A stretch of 47,789 nucleotides of DNA from Pelargonium tetragonum (lineage: Eukaryota; Streptophyta; Magnoliopsida; Geraniales; Geraniaceae): positions 1 through 47,789 of the forward strand of contig JAYMTL010000147.1 of the NCBI GenBank assembly GCA_036897445.1. The letters run 5' to 3'. Shown here piece after piece: positions 1 to 10,780 of the stretch. The number at the start of each line of letters is the position of its first letter. Positions within the stretch are counted from its first letter, which is position 1. The position numbers and the translations under genes were made by a program. The notes beneath the pieces are model-generated. The model searched no databases, was not told where the DNA came from, and worked only from the letters and a program-made list of their open reading frames with translations.

Positions 1-200
1 GGCTACGAAGACGGGTATCATGATAGAGTATAGGAGGCTTTATCGAGATAGAGATTCCGCTTTTAGCTAAGCGTCTACCTCTAAAGGCAGGTGTAGCTGT
101 TAAGAAGGTAGACTTTAGTAGGCATAAGATAGAAGGTATGATGAATAAGTAGCGAATCTAGTTTCCAAGTGGGCTTTATAAAGTTCTAGTTAAAGGCAAT
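1..200 (-). other. CTA/ATA-rich block, no gene identified
   Basis: The window opens inside a block of distinct texture: read on the minus strand it is rich in CTT, CTA and TAT words. One minus-strand frame stays open for about 52 codons from near position 156 to the window edge and begins with a hydrophobic stretch, but C+T-rich DNA gives hydrophobic translations in most frames, so this is weak. The minus strand shares a 12-base word followed by CTTATG with the block near 29.4 kb. The block may continue outside the window. I cannot name a product. Confidence 0.35.
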
Positions 201-560
201 TCAAGGCGACAAGGTCGGAGTTGCTCTTGTACTCCTTTTTGTTGTGTTGCTTCTGGGTTTCTTGATTCCGGGATATTTATGTAATAAATGTGTTAGGGAA
301 TATAGGATTGCTTTAGTAAAGTCCAGTAAATGAAGTAAATTAAATTTTTTAGCTCGGTATTCCGGAGTTTGTAAAGACCCAACATCTAGAAAGTCTTTAT
401 TATATAAAGGGAAGGGTGTGAGCTCTAGGTATATCCGGGATTCTTTGATTCTTTTCTTGTTACTGTATGAAGTCAAGCTTTTTTTTCTTATCTTTCTGAT
501 CTAGGTTAAGTGTAATAACAAAGGGCTTTTAAGGGTTTAAAGTAATTTGTTAATGAATAG

Positions 561-660
561 GGTAAATCATAGGATAAGGTAGGGAGTGCTGTCTTGCTTA
601 CTTGTTAGCCCCCGAAAATCCATAAGGAATCTTGTAAAAACTGAAGATGGAAATCTCCTA
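561..660 (+). repeat. Dispersed repeat R2, copy 1
   Basis: This segment matches 38103-38205. Both contain the identical 15-base word GTCTTGCTTACTTGT (591-605 here), then AGC, then an AATCCATAA word starting 26 bases after the start of the first word here and 25 in the other copy, then GGAA and a TAAAA(A)CT word. The upstream flanks also align (AAATC, ATAAGG, GGGA words) with gaps. I judge about 75% identity over some 90 bases by eye. The function is unknown. Candidates are a small noncoding RNA, an rRNA fragment or an old duplication. Confidence 0.6.
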
Positions 661-1442
661 GTCTATATTTCAGAATTAAGGTAACTAAGGGACCTCAACG
701 GAGTAAAGGTTCCAGGGGCTGCCTTTTTTAGAAAACCCTAGAATTCTACCTATGGTTTTTACACGACTTTAGGTCTCCGGGGGACTCCTAAAACCTAGGG
801 AGGTAAGGGTTCCTTATCACAAGGACACTAAAATCTCCTAGCTTCTTAAAAAATAGGGCGCAAAAATGCTTGTTAAAGATTCCTTAAAACTTCGGGTTTC
901 CTTTTCTAAGTAAGTTGAAGGGGGCCTATGCTTGTAATTAGATTAGTAATATGCATAACTCTAAAGGTAGAAAATTTTTCTTTTGCATAAGGAACCTTTT
1001 CAAAGCTACCGGCATATGCTCCCATTAAATCGGATAGCAAAAAGTAAAGCTTTTCAAAAGCTTAAGTGTGGAGATTCTAACTTCCCCTCGCGGAACCCGT
1101 ATTAGAGCAATTACAGTTATTAATTTTAGGCTTGCCCTAGACTAGATGACAACAGGTATACAGCTACCCTATGATACAGGATTTAGTACTTATTTATGGA
1201 AATTCGTATGTGGACGCTACTCGCTACTAAAGAAGTTTAAATTTGAAAGTTTACTAAAATAGAAAAGTATACATATCTAAAATAGAAACAGCGGCTTTGT
1301 AAAGGCACTCATTTTAACCAAACGGCGGGTGGCTACAAGTCTGCCTAAGTAAGTCAAAAAATCTTTTTCAGGAATTCACTTATAAGCTAAAAACTTGAGG
1401 AAAACCTTTTACAGTTAACTTTATATTATAGTTTGGCTTTTC

Positions 1443-1458
1443 AAAAAAAAAAATTTTT
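1443..1458. repeat. A11-T5 homopolymer junction
   Basis: Eleven A followed directly by five T. This is one of the longest homopolymer runs in the window; the others are 9 to 11 bases (for example 12418-12427, 14298-14308, 15110-15119, 22830-22840 and 35107-35116). No longer simple repeats were seen. Confidence 0.85.
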
Positions 1459-2050
1459 AGGGTTAGTACTAGTTCTCTTCCTCGTAAGACATAGCTATTT
1501 CGAAACTTGGCGAAGTTAAAAATTCTACCCTTTTTTGTAGAGTGACCTCTATCAAGCAAGACTTACCTTACTAAAACTTTCTTTATATTAAATCTTTTTG
1601 GTCTCATACTATAAGACAAAATTTCCAGATTGCTCAAGCCTAAACTCTAAGAAAGATACGGGAAGTTGTTAAAGGAGTCCTCCCTTTTTATTACAAAAGT
1701 CAGACCAGAATCCAAACCAAAAGTCTTTCTTAGAGTTACCGGGCTTTTATTTCAAATAAAAAAGATTTAGTACGAGACTTATTCCTATTTTCGGATAACT
1801 GAGAAGGCTGCTCCCTTTATTGTAATTTGACGGGTACTCCGTGCCCGAGTCTAGTACACAGCTCTTTATTATGCCTTCCTCTTGAAATATCTACAAAGCT
1901 CTAACTTCGGTTTCTGTAGGTAGGGATCTTGCTTGTAACTTAAGGAGTATTTCTAACCTAACGGGGATTCCTTATACTTTTAAAAGTCCTTACTTTTTCT
2001 AGAATAAACAAGCATTGAAAAGTATACTAAAATTTTTTGAATCCTGCTAA

Positions 2051-2570
2051 TAAGAGGTTTAGTTTACCGAGAACATGTAAATTAACCCCTGACTAATTGA
2101 GGGGAGATCCGCATTTTTATTCTAACAAGGAGCTGCTCAATTACTTAATAATAAAATACCAAAGTGGAGAAGAGACCAAAAATGTTAAAGATTAAGTACA
2201 ACCCAAAAAGTCCTGGGAAGAGTTCAATGAAAAAAGAGTTTGCGTTGTCATAGTGTATGAAAGTACAAGTTATAAGAAAGTGACTAAGTTTCACGGGAAT
2301 CCCAGTAACATGAAAGCAGCAGGCATTATGAAGAGTACGAAAAGCCGGCTAGGGAAGACTCAGAAAACGGGGCTCACAAAAGGGATGCAGAAGTAAAGTT
2401 ATAGCTATTTAGAAGATGCAGACTTAGATTACGGGGTAAGAGGGTAGGTATTACAAAGACTTATAGGGCAGTTATAGGTATCGCAGATAAGGAGTACAAA
2501 GATAAAGAAACTAGGTATTATAAAAAAGGAGTGCTCTCTTACTCGAGGAAATAGAAGTGCTAATCTACAA
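2051..2570 (-). other. CTA/ATA-rich block, minus orientation
   Basis: Read on the minus strand, this block is rich in C+T words and contains repeat R5 copy 1 (2437-2465). One minus frame reads as largely hydrophobic with several TGA codons, but TAA and TAG occur in it at about the random rate, so it is not a supported gene. One GGANTCC site lies at 2296. Confidence 0.35.
2437..2465 (-). repeat. Dispersed repeat R5, copy 1
   Basis: The minus strand reads TAT, then AAGTCTTTGT, then AATACC, then TACCCTCTTA. It matches 4922-4959 on the plus strand at about 27 of 29 aligned bases, with two gaps of 3 and 6 bases. Because both gaps are multiples of three, the pair could derive from coding sequence, though a two-gap coincidence is also possible. 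Confidence 0.4.
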
Positions 2571-4800
2571 TTTAATCAGGGTCAGTACTAAGCTTTTAAG
2601 TTTTTAAGTATAGGATATTCTGCTATTTTACAAGTTTTAGGCTTTAGGTTAGCTTTAGCTAAAAGTCTAGAGGTTAGAGGTACGATTAAAAGTCTCCTTG
2701 TTTTAGATTTATAAGTTTTATAAGTTTGTAGAACCCTTGCAGCTAATGTGTTCTGCACTCTGTAGCTTTCTTTGGATTGGAGTTACAATATTCTGGAAAT
2801 CTTTCTAGGGAATTGAAGCTAAAGTGATTAATTTCCAGTCTAGTGAAGTTAAAGTCTTGTTGTTGGTCTTATTCCCCTTGCCCATATCTCAGAGTACTGC
2901 TAAGATAAGAGTAAAAAAGATATGAAGAGTAGTACAAATCCAAAGACTCGTAATAAAAGCCATAAGATAAGGAAGAATTAAGTGAATCATGAAGAAGAAA
3001 AAAGCAAGTCAGTTCCTTGGTTGTAGGTATTCGTGTAGGGTGGTTCCCTTGTTAGCAACTTCAGTTACTATTTGATTCTTATTAATAAGGGCCTAGCATG
3101 GGGCAGTAACAAGTAGGGTCCTTTGCTTGAAATATAAGGAACTCCTTCCGTAGTGCGGAACACTCCGAGTTTTAGCAAAGGAATACTCGACTCGGAAAAA
3201 GTGATAGGACGGCAGTCGAGAGCTTTAAGTTTCTAGAATTTCTATATTAAGGTAATGTAATTAATGCTTCTGAACTCCAAAAAGCACATATCTTATATTC
3301 TCGTCTAATTCCGCTGTGTTCCAGAGTTTTTTCTATTTAAACTTTATTTCTCGAAGGGCTTTATCTGAATGGATTTCCTTCGATTTTTTTAGCATTGGAG
3401 TTTATTAATAAAGGGCTTTTGAAAATTATTCCACAAAGTAAATGCTTTTGAAAAGCCTTTTTTAATTACATATAAATAATTTGACTGACACGGGTTGATA
3501 TCTAATTTTAGCCTAGTGTTTCTTTGGAGGTACATAAAAGCTCTCTAATCCAGGGGAGAATTAAAGCAAGAATATTCTTTTTGAGAACAACTAAATGCCA
3601 AGATCCAAATTCAGCAGGATAACTTTATCCTGATTTGGGAGGCTCTTCCTTTAGGTAGAGTTAAAGTTCCTTTGAAGTTTTATTATAGTACATACAAGGG
3701 CCCTTGTGTGCTATAGGATCCCTTGTCGTTCCACAAGGAGTGGACTTGAACCTGTGCCTTTCAATGAAGGAAGCTTTTGCATTGCCGAGGATTAACTTGG
3801 AAGCGGTTGATATCTAAACGGACTCTATTTTCCTTGCTCTAAAGCTTTCTAAAGGGTTTCATTTTACTCAGTTTAGGAACTTTTATCAAAAGTATATGTA
3901 TATAAAGGGACTTATAATGGTCCCAGCGGGATCGAATAAAGTGAAATCCTCGCGGGAAGGTGTTGTCAACTAAATTCTAGTTCCTTTTTTCTTATGCTAT
4001 ATCAAGATTTTTAAAAATAGTGGAATTTCCCCCTTCTGAAAACTTTTTATTTAAACCCCACACCCACAATACCACTAAACAAAACCTAGCCATTTCAGTA
4101 AAATGGTAGTAAAAATCCATAAAAGCATACCTAGAAGAGTTAGATCATGAAGAGGCTTTTTTCCTTAAGTATAAAAAAGGGTATTACTAAAAGGATTCTC
4201 TTAGGAGTAATTTATAAAAAGAAATAGGACTTCTTCAGGAGGATTCCTTGTTTATGATATAGGGAAACTGGCCTAAATACTTAAGAACTCCTGTAAGTTC
4301 TATTTTAATTGGCACCACAGAGTCCTTCTTTTTTAGGAACCCCTTATTTTATGTAGTAGTATTTCAAAACCTACGAGTTCTCGGACGGGTCGCTTGCAAA
4401 GGATCTTAACCCAGTCATAAAAAATGACTTCATCTATAGTACCAAGGTTCTTCCGTCCACCCTAATTTTGTAGCATACTTATAAGCAGAGTTCCTTTACT
4501 CTCAGATTTTTGCCTAAAAATACCTGCATTAGAGTTTCCAAGCTATTCTTTTTAGTATTTCCGAATCAGTTTAATCCACTGCCAATTAATTCTTTATTAA
4601 CACATTCTTATGACACAAAAAGCCCAGGCAATATACAACTAAGGACACCGCTAGAATTCCTTTGGCTTAAGAACCCTTAACGCAATAAATTCTATTTAAA
4701 CTAAACCCTTTTCGTATTTTTTACCCCAAAAATAAAACACAGCAGAAAAGTTATATAAACTGGAAGTAAGTTCATTTCGGGTAATTGCTCTATGCTTTTC
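2571..4800. other. Noncoding AT-rich stretch with hairpins
   Basis: No gene identified. It holds the palindrome and hairpin cluster at 3694-3738, a 5-bp GGGAC/GTCCC hairpin at 3907-3924, a GGANTCC site at 4241, and the 13-base word GGTTGATATCTAA twice about 310 bases apart (near 3495 and 3806). That word repeat is within what chance allows across the window. I see no further structure. Confidence 0.6.
3694..3738. repeat. Palindrome plus adjacent hairpin
   Basis: ACAAGGGCCCTTGT at 3694-3707 is a perfect 14-base palindrome. Twelve bases downstream, CCTTGT (3721-3726) and ACAAGG (3733-3738) form a 6-bp stem with a 6-base loop. The two share the CCTTGT/ACAAGG arm, so arms from either structure could cross-pair. 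Each alone is only mildly unusual; the shared arm and closeness make the pair worth noting. Confidence 0.6.
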
Positions 4801-5660
4801 TAGTCTGTGTTAAAAGCATTTCAGGAGATAAAGCCCTACCTTAACCAGGCTCTTACTCTTTTAACCTTCATAAATGTCTTATGAGCTAGAATACCCTCTA
4901 TCAGTATATTAGTTTGTATCTTATGAGTCTTTGTCTTGATACCCAAGATTACCCTCTTAGCTATACTTGCGGCTGTAATGTTACTCCGTTTCTTATCCTA
5001 CTATCTATACCTATCCCATTGGGAGCTACACCCAAAAAAGCAAAGCGAGGCCTACTTATGAAGACCCGGAAACCTTTAAACCCGTAACCTCTCGCATGAA
5101 AACTAGGTGTAGAATACACTACTTACGAATCTAACTAGAACGAACAGAGTAATCAAACCACGTCCACTGCCAATACCTGGCAGAATAGAAGTATACGAAA
5201 GATAGGACATGAATCAAGGCACGGAATTTGAGCTAATTGGGCCTTTCTTTGGCCGACTATCTATAACACGGACACAATAGTTGGAGACATGGGAGTTAGA
5301 ACAAGGCTAGAAAGTATCCTATAACCTATTTGTCTGGGATTCTTCTTCCTATTTTATAGACTTCCTTAAACGGGTAAGGAGTACTAATAACACAAGAAGA
5401 CAATATTAGCTACAAATACAGACTGCTACAAGAGATTCATAGGACTGTCTTATAATAGCTGCTATTAAGTAAAGGTGTAGTGGCTGTTAACAAGGGATAG
5501 TTTAGAAGTAGGACACTATGAGGGATCCTTAAAATAAGTAATACTAAATACTACTCTAATAACTGAAATCTTCCTATTAATAATAACTTGACTATTTCAT
5601 TTCTTACTATTTACCCTATAGAATAAGAAGACTATAACTACGGTGCCCTATTTATCCTGC
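4801..5660 (+). other. CTA/ATA-rich block, no gene identified
   Basis: This block begins C+T-rich (4850-5030) and becomes A-rich. If TGA is read as Trp, one plus frame is open from just after a TAG at 4801 to a TAA at 5077 (91 codons) and encodes a strongly hydrophobic run followed by a basic tail. Such frames are expected dozens of times by chance in a window this size under that code, so I do not call a gene. It contains R5 copy 2. Beyond 5077, in-frame TAA and TAG return to the random rate. Confidence 0.35.
4922..4959 (+). repeat. Dispersed repeat R5, copy 2
   Basis: The segment runs TATGAGTCTTTGT, four bases, ATACC, six bases, TACCCTCTTA and aligns with the minus strand of 2437-2465. The block at 29.4 kb shares only the CTTATGAGTCTTT word at 29415-29427 and then departs, so that third relation is tentative. 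Confidence 0.4.
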
Positions 5661-8600
5661 TAAGAAAGGTTTACAGATGCTGAAGAGTCGGAAGGAAATA
5701 ACCTTACAGCGGTGTTATAATGAGTTCTAATGAATAGAGTTTTTTATTAGCTTAGCTAGATTTATAAGGAAGTTTATAACTAGGGGAAGCTGGGAGCTTT
5801 TAAAGGTCCTGTCTTCTTTCCTATAATCCGATTTCAGTTTTAAAGTGATAAATAAAGTTAAAGGGATTCGTGTACCGGATTTCTAATTAGTTTCTTCCAG
5901 ACTATGTGCCACTACAATTCAGAAAAAGCATAAATTCCAGGGAGTTTCCGCTATGAATATTGTGGAGCAAGCCTAAAAGAATCTATAAAAAGATCTTTCT
6001 TGTTAAAAGGAGTAGTGAAAATTGAACAGTAGTAAAATCTAAAATTCAGGACTCAAACACTTATGTACCTATTTCAAGTTATCTGCAGTAGACTGGGCTG
6101 TTGTTAAGGAAGGAGCTCGATGCTTGTGGGACACAAAAGTAAACTGAGATAACCAGAATATGTAATACGAATTAGGCCTTGTAGAAAAAGGTTAGAATAT
6201 CTCCTTGCAATTTCAAATTTCAGATTAGATCTACACATTTAAGGGACTCCTGAGGAAGTAGTAATTTCGTGTACTAGACCCTTTAAGCTCTTTCTTATCC
6301 ACTCAACTTTTAAAGTTTTTAGGCTTGTAATCGACGGAATTCTTTTCCTTTAAATAGTTACGGCAGGTAATTAAAAGTATAGTCTATCTTTTGGGATCCG
6401 ATAGTTAAGATAGGCGATTTTTATAGGTAAGCTGACACGCCAACTATTTACTCTAACGTAAGGACCCCTATAGCCTGGAACTGGGTTTCATCGCACAAGC
6501 TGGGAATACCTGAAATATAAAATAAGGGTCAAGGTAAGGAACAATGATGCAAACAATAAACTATAACACATGGACAAAGGTAGGATTTTTATGATACCAA
6601 TTCTATTTTTTGTATATGAAACTCCTTTTTTAAGTTTTTTATTAGTCGAAAACGTAAATCCCCATAGCCTAGAATTTCAAACTAATTTGACCCAGGAGTT
6701 TTCTTTCAAGCTGGAGCCCTCTTATAGAGGGTGTATACCCGCCTTAATATTTGTCCCGAATTGATATTGACTTTTTCTCTATGGGTAATTGATCGACGTA
6801 ACTCAATTAAAGGTTCTCTTCCTTTTTGAGGATTGTATATTAACGAAAAGTGCCCGGATCCTAAAGAATCCGACCTCTTTAAAGATAAAGACTCACCGAC
6901 AACTCTAAGGAGCCCCGCTTCGATAGCTTTCTGTTCTCAATATACATATAAGGACTCCTGCCTTTAGCTTACAATGAGGTTAGAGAACCTGTGTTTTAGA
7001 TTTTGTTAAAAACTTTAGCCCCGTGCAAAAAGATATAACTAATAGAAAATCCTCCTAAAACCCTTGAACTAGCACTTCCTTACAAGAGTACTCAGGTTTA
7101 AGCGCTTTCCTAAAAAAAAGACTGTTGTAAATATAAGCAAGGGTCCTAATGAAAACAAGGTTATACATATAGACTCAAAAGTCTAAATTTAACCTACAAC
7201 AGACCTTTGATTTGCACACGGAGGCTCATACCAAATAATTAAAACCCTCGATTACTCCCGCTTTTGAATAATTAGCACCCGCTTTACCTAATTTTTGCAC
7301 TTTTATCCTTGCTTTTACCGGCCTCTTGAAAGTCCTGTCAACACTGCAGTACTACTTGAGGGGTTACCCGTTTTCTTATAACTTCCTGGTTATAGGAATT
7401 CTTCCGTGTTTAGTTTTAGTGCTTTTTTGATACAACTTTCCTACGAGGACTAAAGCAACCTACTAAATTAAATAGTAAAAAGGAAAGATTGAGAATATCC
7501 TAAAACAAACTCTATGAAATTCACTAAATCTAACAAGAACCCTATTCATAGCTTAAATAAGGAGCCCCTAGCACCCCCTTAAATATTTACTACCCGTACA
7601 TTTAACAAAGGACTTCTAAAGGAACTTTAAAAGTTACTAACTTCAAGATTGCCGAAGTAAAGGGGAAACTTCCTCTATAACAAAATTGCCGACAAAAACT
7701 TTGACGAAATTTGTAACAAGAAATCCCCACAAAGAAACATGCTAAGCAATGCTTTAGATTTAGATACTACAGCAAAAAAGGGGGTCTTTCTATAAAAAAG
7801 AAAGGCTAGTTACAACGAGCTCTTCCTAGAAAAGGTATTCCGGATCTAAAATTAATTAAGCCGCGGTTATTATGCTTTTTAAAGGTTAAGACCGAGCCGA
7901 GTAACAGAAACAACCCTCGAGTAAAATAAATTAAAGTTTCCTTAGAAGTTAGGGACATCTACGGGTTCCTCCGTGTGCACAGATTCTTGAGATTACCAAA
8001 TAAAAAACGCGTTTAAAATTGAAGGCTATTTGTTCTTGTCACGAATATACGGGTTTACGCTTAGGTAAGAATACTTTGGAGTTGTTGTGAAGCTAATTGG
8101 AATCTAATGCTGCTATCTAACATTCCCGCTTTATATCTTCTATTAGAACCTCCTTTTAACGGAATTTTTTGCATTTACTAACTAAGGAGTTTCAGAAACA
8201 AAAATAGAATAAAGTGAGCAAACACAGGCACACCTGTAGGTAACTATTCAAATACATTTAATAAACATAATGTGCAAAATGAGTAACAAGGTCCAAAACA
8301 TCTTCCTATCCCCATGTCAACTACACTAAGTATTTGATAAGGTAATGTGATATCTCTTAAGTAAATCTAAAAAGTTAGATTTGATTTAGGCACTTGAATC
8401 CGCTTATCTATAAAGCACTAAAGAAGGTGTCGATATACACAGAAAAGGTAATCTTATGAAGTTTCATATTAATTTACAGCAAATGGATGGAATCGCTTTA
8501 AAGTTCAATATTTGCTTTTTCTATAAGTTCTATAAGAGTCATTTTTTAGTACAGGATATGGGAATATCCCTGATCATTAAATAGGTTTTCTAACAAAAGC

Positions 8601-10260
8601 TTTCCATTTTTTCCGGGGCCAAAGTACTATTACCCTCCTCTGGATTGTTTCTTTTGGTAAAGTTTCGCGGGGCTCCTTAATGTAACTTAATGTAAGTTGG
8701 TCGACCCTTTTGAAAGCAGTTATAACGGGAAGTTCTTTTCCTTTGAGCTAGGTCAAGCCAAAAGCATGAAATTTCTTTTTACAATATCGCTATCTAGGGA
8801 TCTTTTTTGTCCAACAATCCTTATATTTCTTGAATGGATAAAATTAACCGCGAGTTCTTCACTTGTTTAGAGTTCCTGGCTTAGCTTTCATACCTTTATG
8901 ATACTACTGTCTTTGGCACGTAGCATTTCATTCTTATTTGTACAAGAAAAGTACTCCCCCGTCTTTAAAAGAAGACCCCTGTTTACCTCTTTTAATTAAA
9001 AAATCCCTGTGACTTCTTATAACAGGATCCGGAAAAGATAAGAAAAGGGTCTTGAGTTCGTCTTTATCGGCTTGGTAGATAGATTATATAGATTGGAAAC
9101 AAAGTAATAAATGCAACCAGAAAGCCTTATTTCTTAAGGAAATTCTTAGCAAATTATAGGAAAAACCTCTACTTATATACTTTTATACTTTATTCGAGCC
9201 TTGTACTCGAAATCCTTAAACAAAAGAAGCCTTTTTTATAGCTTAGACTACTCCCGGAAAAACTTATTGGAGCGCATAGCAGCAGTAATTTAGATTACCA
9301 GATCGTTAACTTAGTTAGAAATTTCCTTGGCATCTAGAGGAACTAACTTCTTAAGAAAATAGGATAACAGATTCCTTTAATCTTGTCTTTGTTTAGAAAA
9401 ACCTTTGCATTTCCTTATTTTACTTAAGTCTTCCTAATTCTATAAATCAGCTTATACCTTTCCAGATTCTATAATCTATTCTTAGGTCTGCCTTTTGTTA
9501 AGAAGTTTCTCATTGCCTTGCTACTAATCTCAAAAACTTCTATGTACGAATTCGCATACTACCTACGAAACCTTCTTTTACGGATCCCTCTTAGCTTAAG
9601 GTTGGGGAAACTCGTTAGTTTTACATTTGTTCGGATTCGGGAGAGCGAGCTAGAATAGGAAGTTTTTGCCTTTATTGAACTTCTATCCTGTAACCAGGGA
9701 ATCCTTGTATTTTGACTCTAAAATATTTATTAACCTTAGGCTCCAATAATCAACTATTTACTGCCTTAATACCCCAGACTCTCAAACTCCAATAAAAAGA
9801 AGGGAAACCCTACCCAATTTACTTAGTTTTTAAATTTCCTACAAAGAGCCCGAGCTTTACAATTTCTGCATTCTATACTCTAGGTTCTATTAGCAATAGC
9901 AAGGTAAGCAAAACTTTTGTACTTGCCCCTCGTACTCAGTACTCAAATTATTTCATTCCTCAGGATCTTAAGAGCTTCTGATGGGTTTCCTATTTTTTAT
10001 CTTCCTTTCTTCTTTATATCCCTCAATGAAACCACCTGCCTTTATTTACTCCAAAAGCCCTTGTACAATTTTCTTAATATAACCCCTTAAAAGGAAAGAC
10101 TAAAACCCAAATCAGTCTATCCGGTAAGCTGATATTTTGTACATCCAAGGCGTTTTCATTCGATTGAAAAGACATTTTGCTCCTTTAGAAAACCAATAGA
10201 ACAAGGGAAAATATACAAACCTAAGCGAATTACCTTTAATAATCAAAAGAATTTCCAGTC
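5661..10260. other. Noncoding AT-rich stretch
   Basis: No gene identified in 4.6 kb. A 64-codon plus-strand frame (6570-6764) has no recognisable domain and is within chance. The stretch contains GGANTCC sites at 6244, 6952 and 9698, a perfect 10-bp tandem duplication at 8676-8695, and a GGATAT/ATATCC hairpin near 8554-8569. I see nothing else I can support. Confidence 0.6.
8676..8695. repeat. 10-bp tandem duplication
   Basis: The word CTTAATGTAA is present twice, head to tail and identical (8676-8685 and 8686-8695). It is one of a set of short two-copy tandem duplications in this window. Confidence 0.9.
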
Positions 10261-10780
10261 AAAGATAAAGAAATAGGGAATCCAGATTAAAACAAACAAG
10301 ACTATAATTACTGTAATACTGTAGCTACAATAGAACCAGAAGACAATAACCTATACCTATAAGTACAGTGTATCTCTTAATCCTCTCTTACTAATAAGCA
10401 AGAAATTCCAGCTCCTATAGCTCCTGTTAGTATAGCTGCTCTGGCTCCTCTTCCTTCAAAACGAGTATTCCTAAGAAAACAAGCAAGTAAGTAAATAACA
10501 ATACGGGTAAATACTTATTCCCAACTGAAGGTTTCCGAAGGGGGTTGGTGTTATATAGTTTACAAGATAGTACTTACACTATAACCCCAATCTTATGCTT
10601 CTTTCTTTTTCTTGTTTATTGACTTGCTTTTGCTTGTTTATGGGCTATAGCAGCTATCTCTTATCTTATCATCTGTATATCCTATTTGCTATAACTTGTT
10701 TCTTACTGGATTCTTTATTTCTTATACGCTTTCTCTATATCATAGCTTAGGCGCAGTAGTAGCTTATTTATTAAGTTAAG
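10261..10780. other. CTA/ATA-rich block
   Basis: An A+C-rich first part (10261-10390, with ACTGTAGCTACAATAG) is followed by C+T-rich runs (10390-10460 and 10560-10740) with words such as CTCCTATAGCTCCT and TCTTATCTTATCATC. The same word classes occur in the blocks near 30.8, 32.4, 40.1 and 42.8 kb. No frame is convincingly coding. A GGANTCC site lies at 10277. Confidence 0.35.

Larger units (their letters stand above)
201..2050. other. Noncoding AT-rich stretch
   Basis: No credible gene. The longest open frame (minus strand, 201-476, 91 codons) is within chance and has no recognisable domain. The stretch contains repeat R2 copy 1 (561-660), three GGANTCC sites (starts 782, 1674, 1965), an 11-base A run (1443-1453) followed by five T, and two near-palindromes with a one-base centre and 8-bp arms (1047-1063 and 1745-1761). 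Nothing else is supported. Confidence 0.6.

Noticed and set aside
1766-1782. AGTACGAGA word resembling the LSU sarcin-ricin loop
   Set aside because: The following bases do not match, and the AGTACGAG word also occurs near 19200 and 36166, so it is not specific.
3728-3815. Minus-strand tRNA-like string with a GGTTCAAGTCC T-loop
   Set aside because: Only two or three of five T-stem pairs form, no cloverleaf or anticodon arm can be drawn, and a simpler local hairpin (3721-3738) explains part of it.
4801-5560. Long hydrophobic reading frame if TGA, TAG and TAA are all read as sense
   Set aside because: Across the region the chosen frame carries stop triplets at close to the random rate, and C+T-rich DNA gives hydrophobic peptides in any frame. 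No family was recognised.
6270-6295. AGACCCT..AAGCT string resembling LSU domain V
   Set aside because: Only partial identity with gaps, no flanking conserved helix, and similar GACCCTTT words recur in the window.
8281-8300. GTAACAAGGT word resembling the SSU 3' end
   Set aside because: A ten-base match only. Neither the upstream nor the downstream SSU consensus is present.
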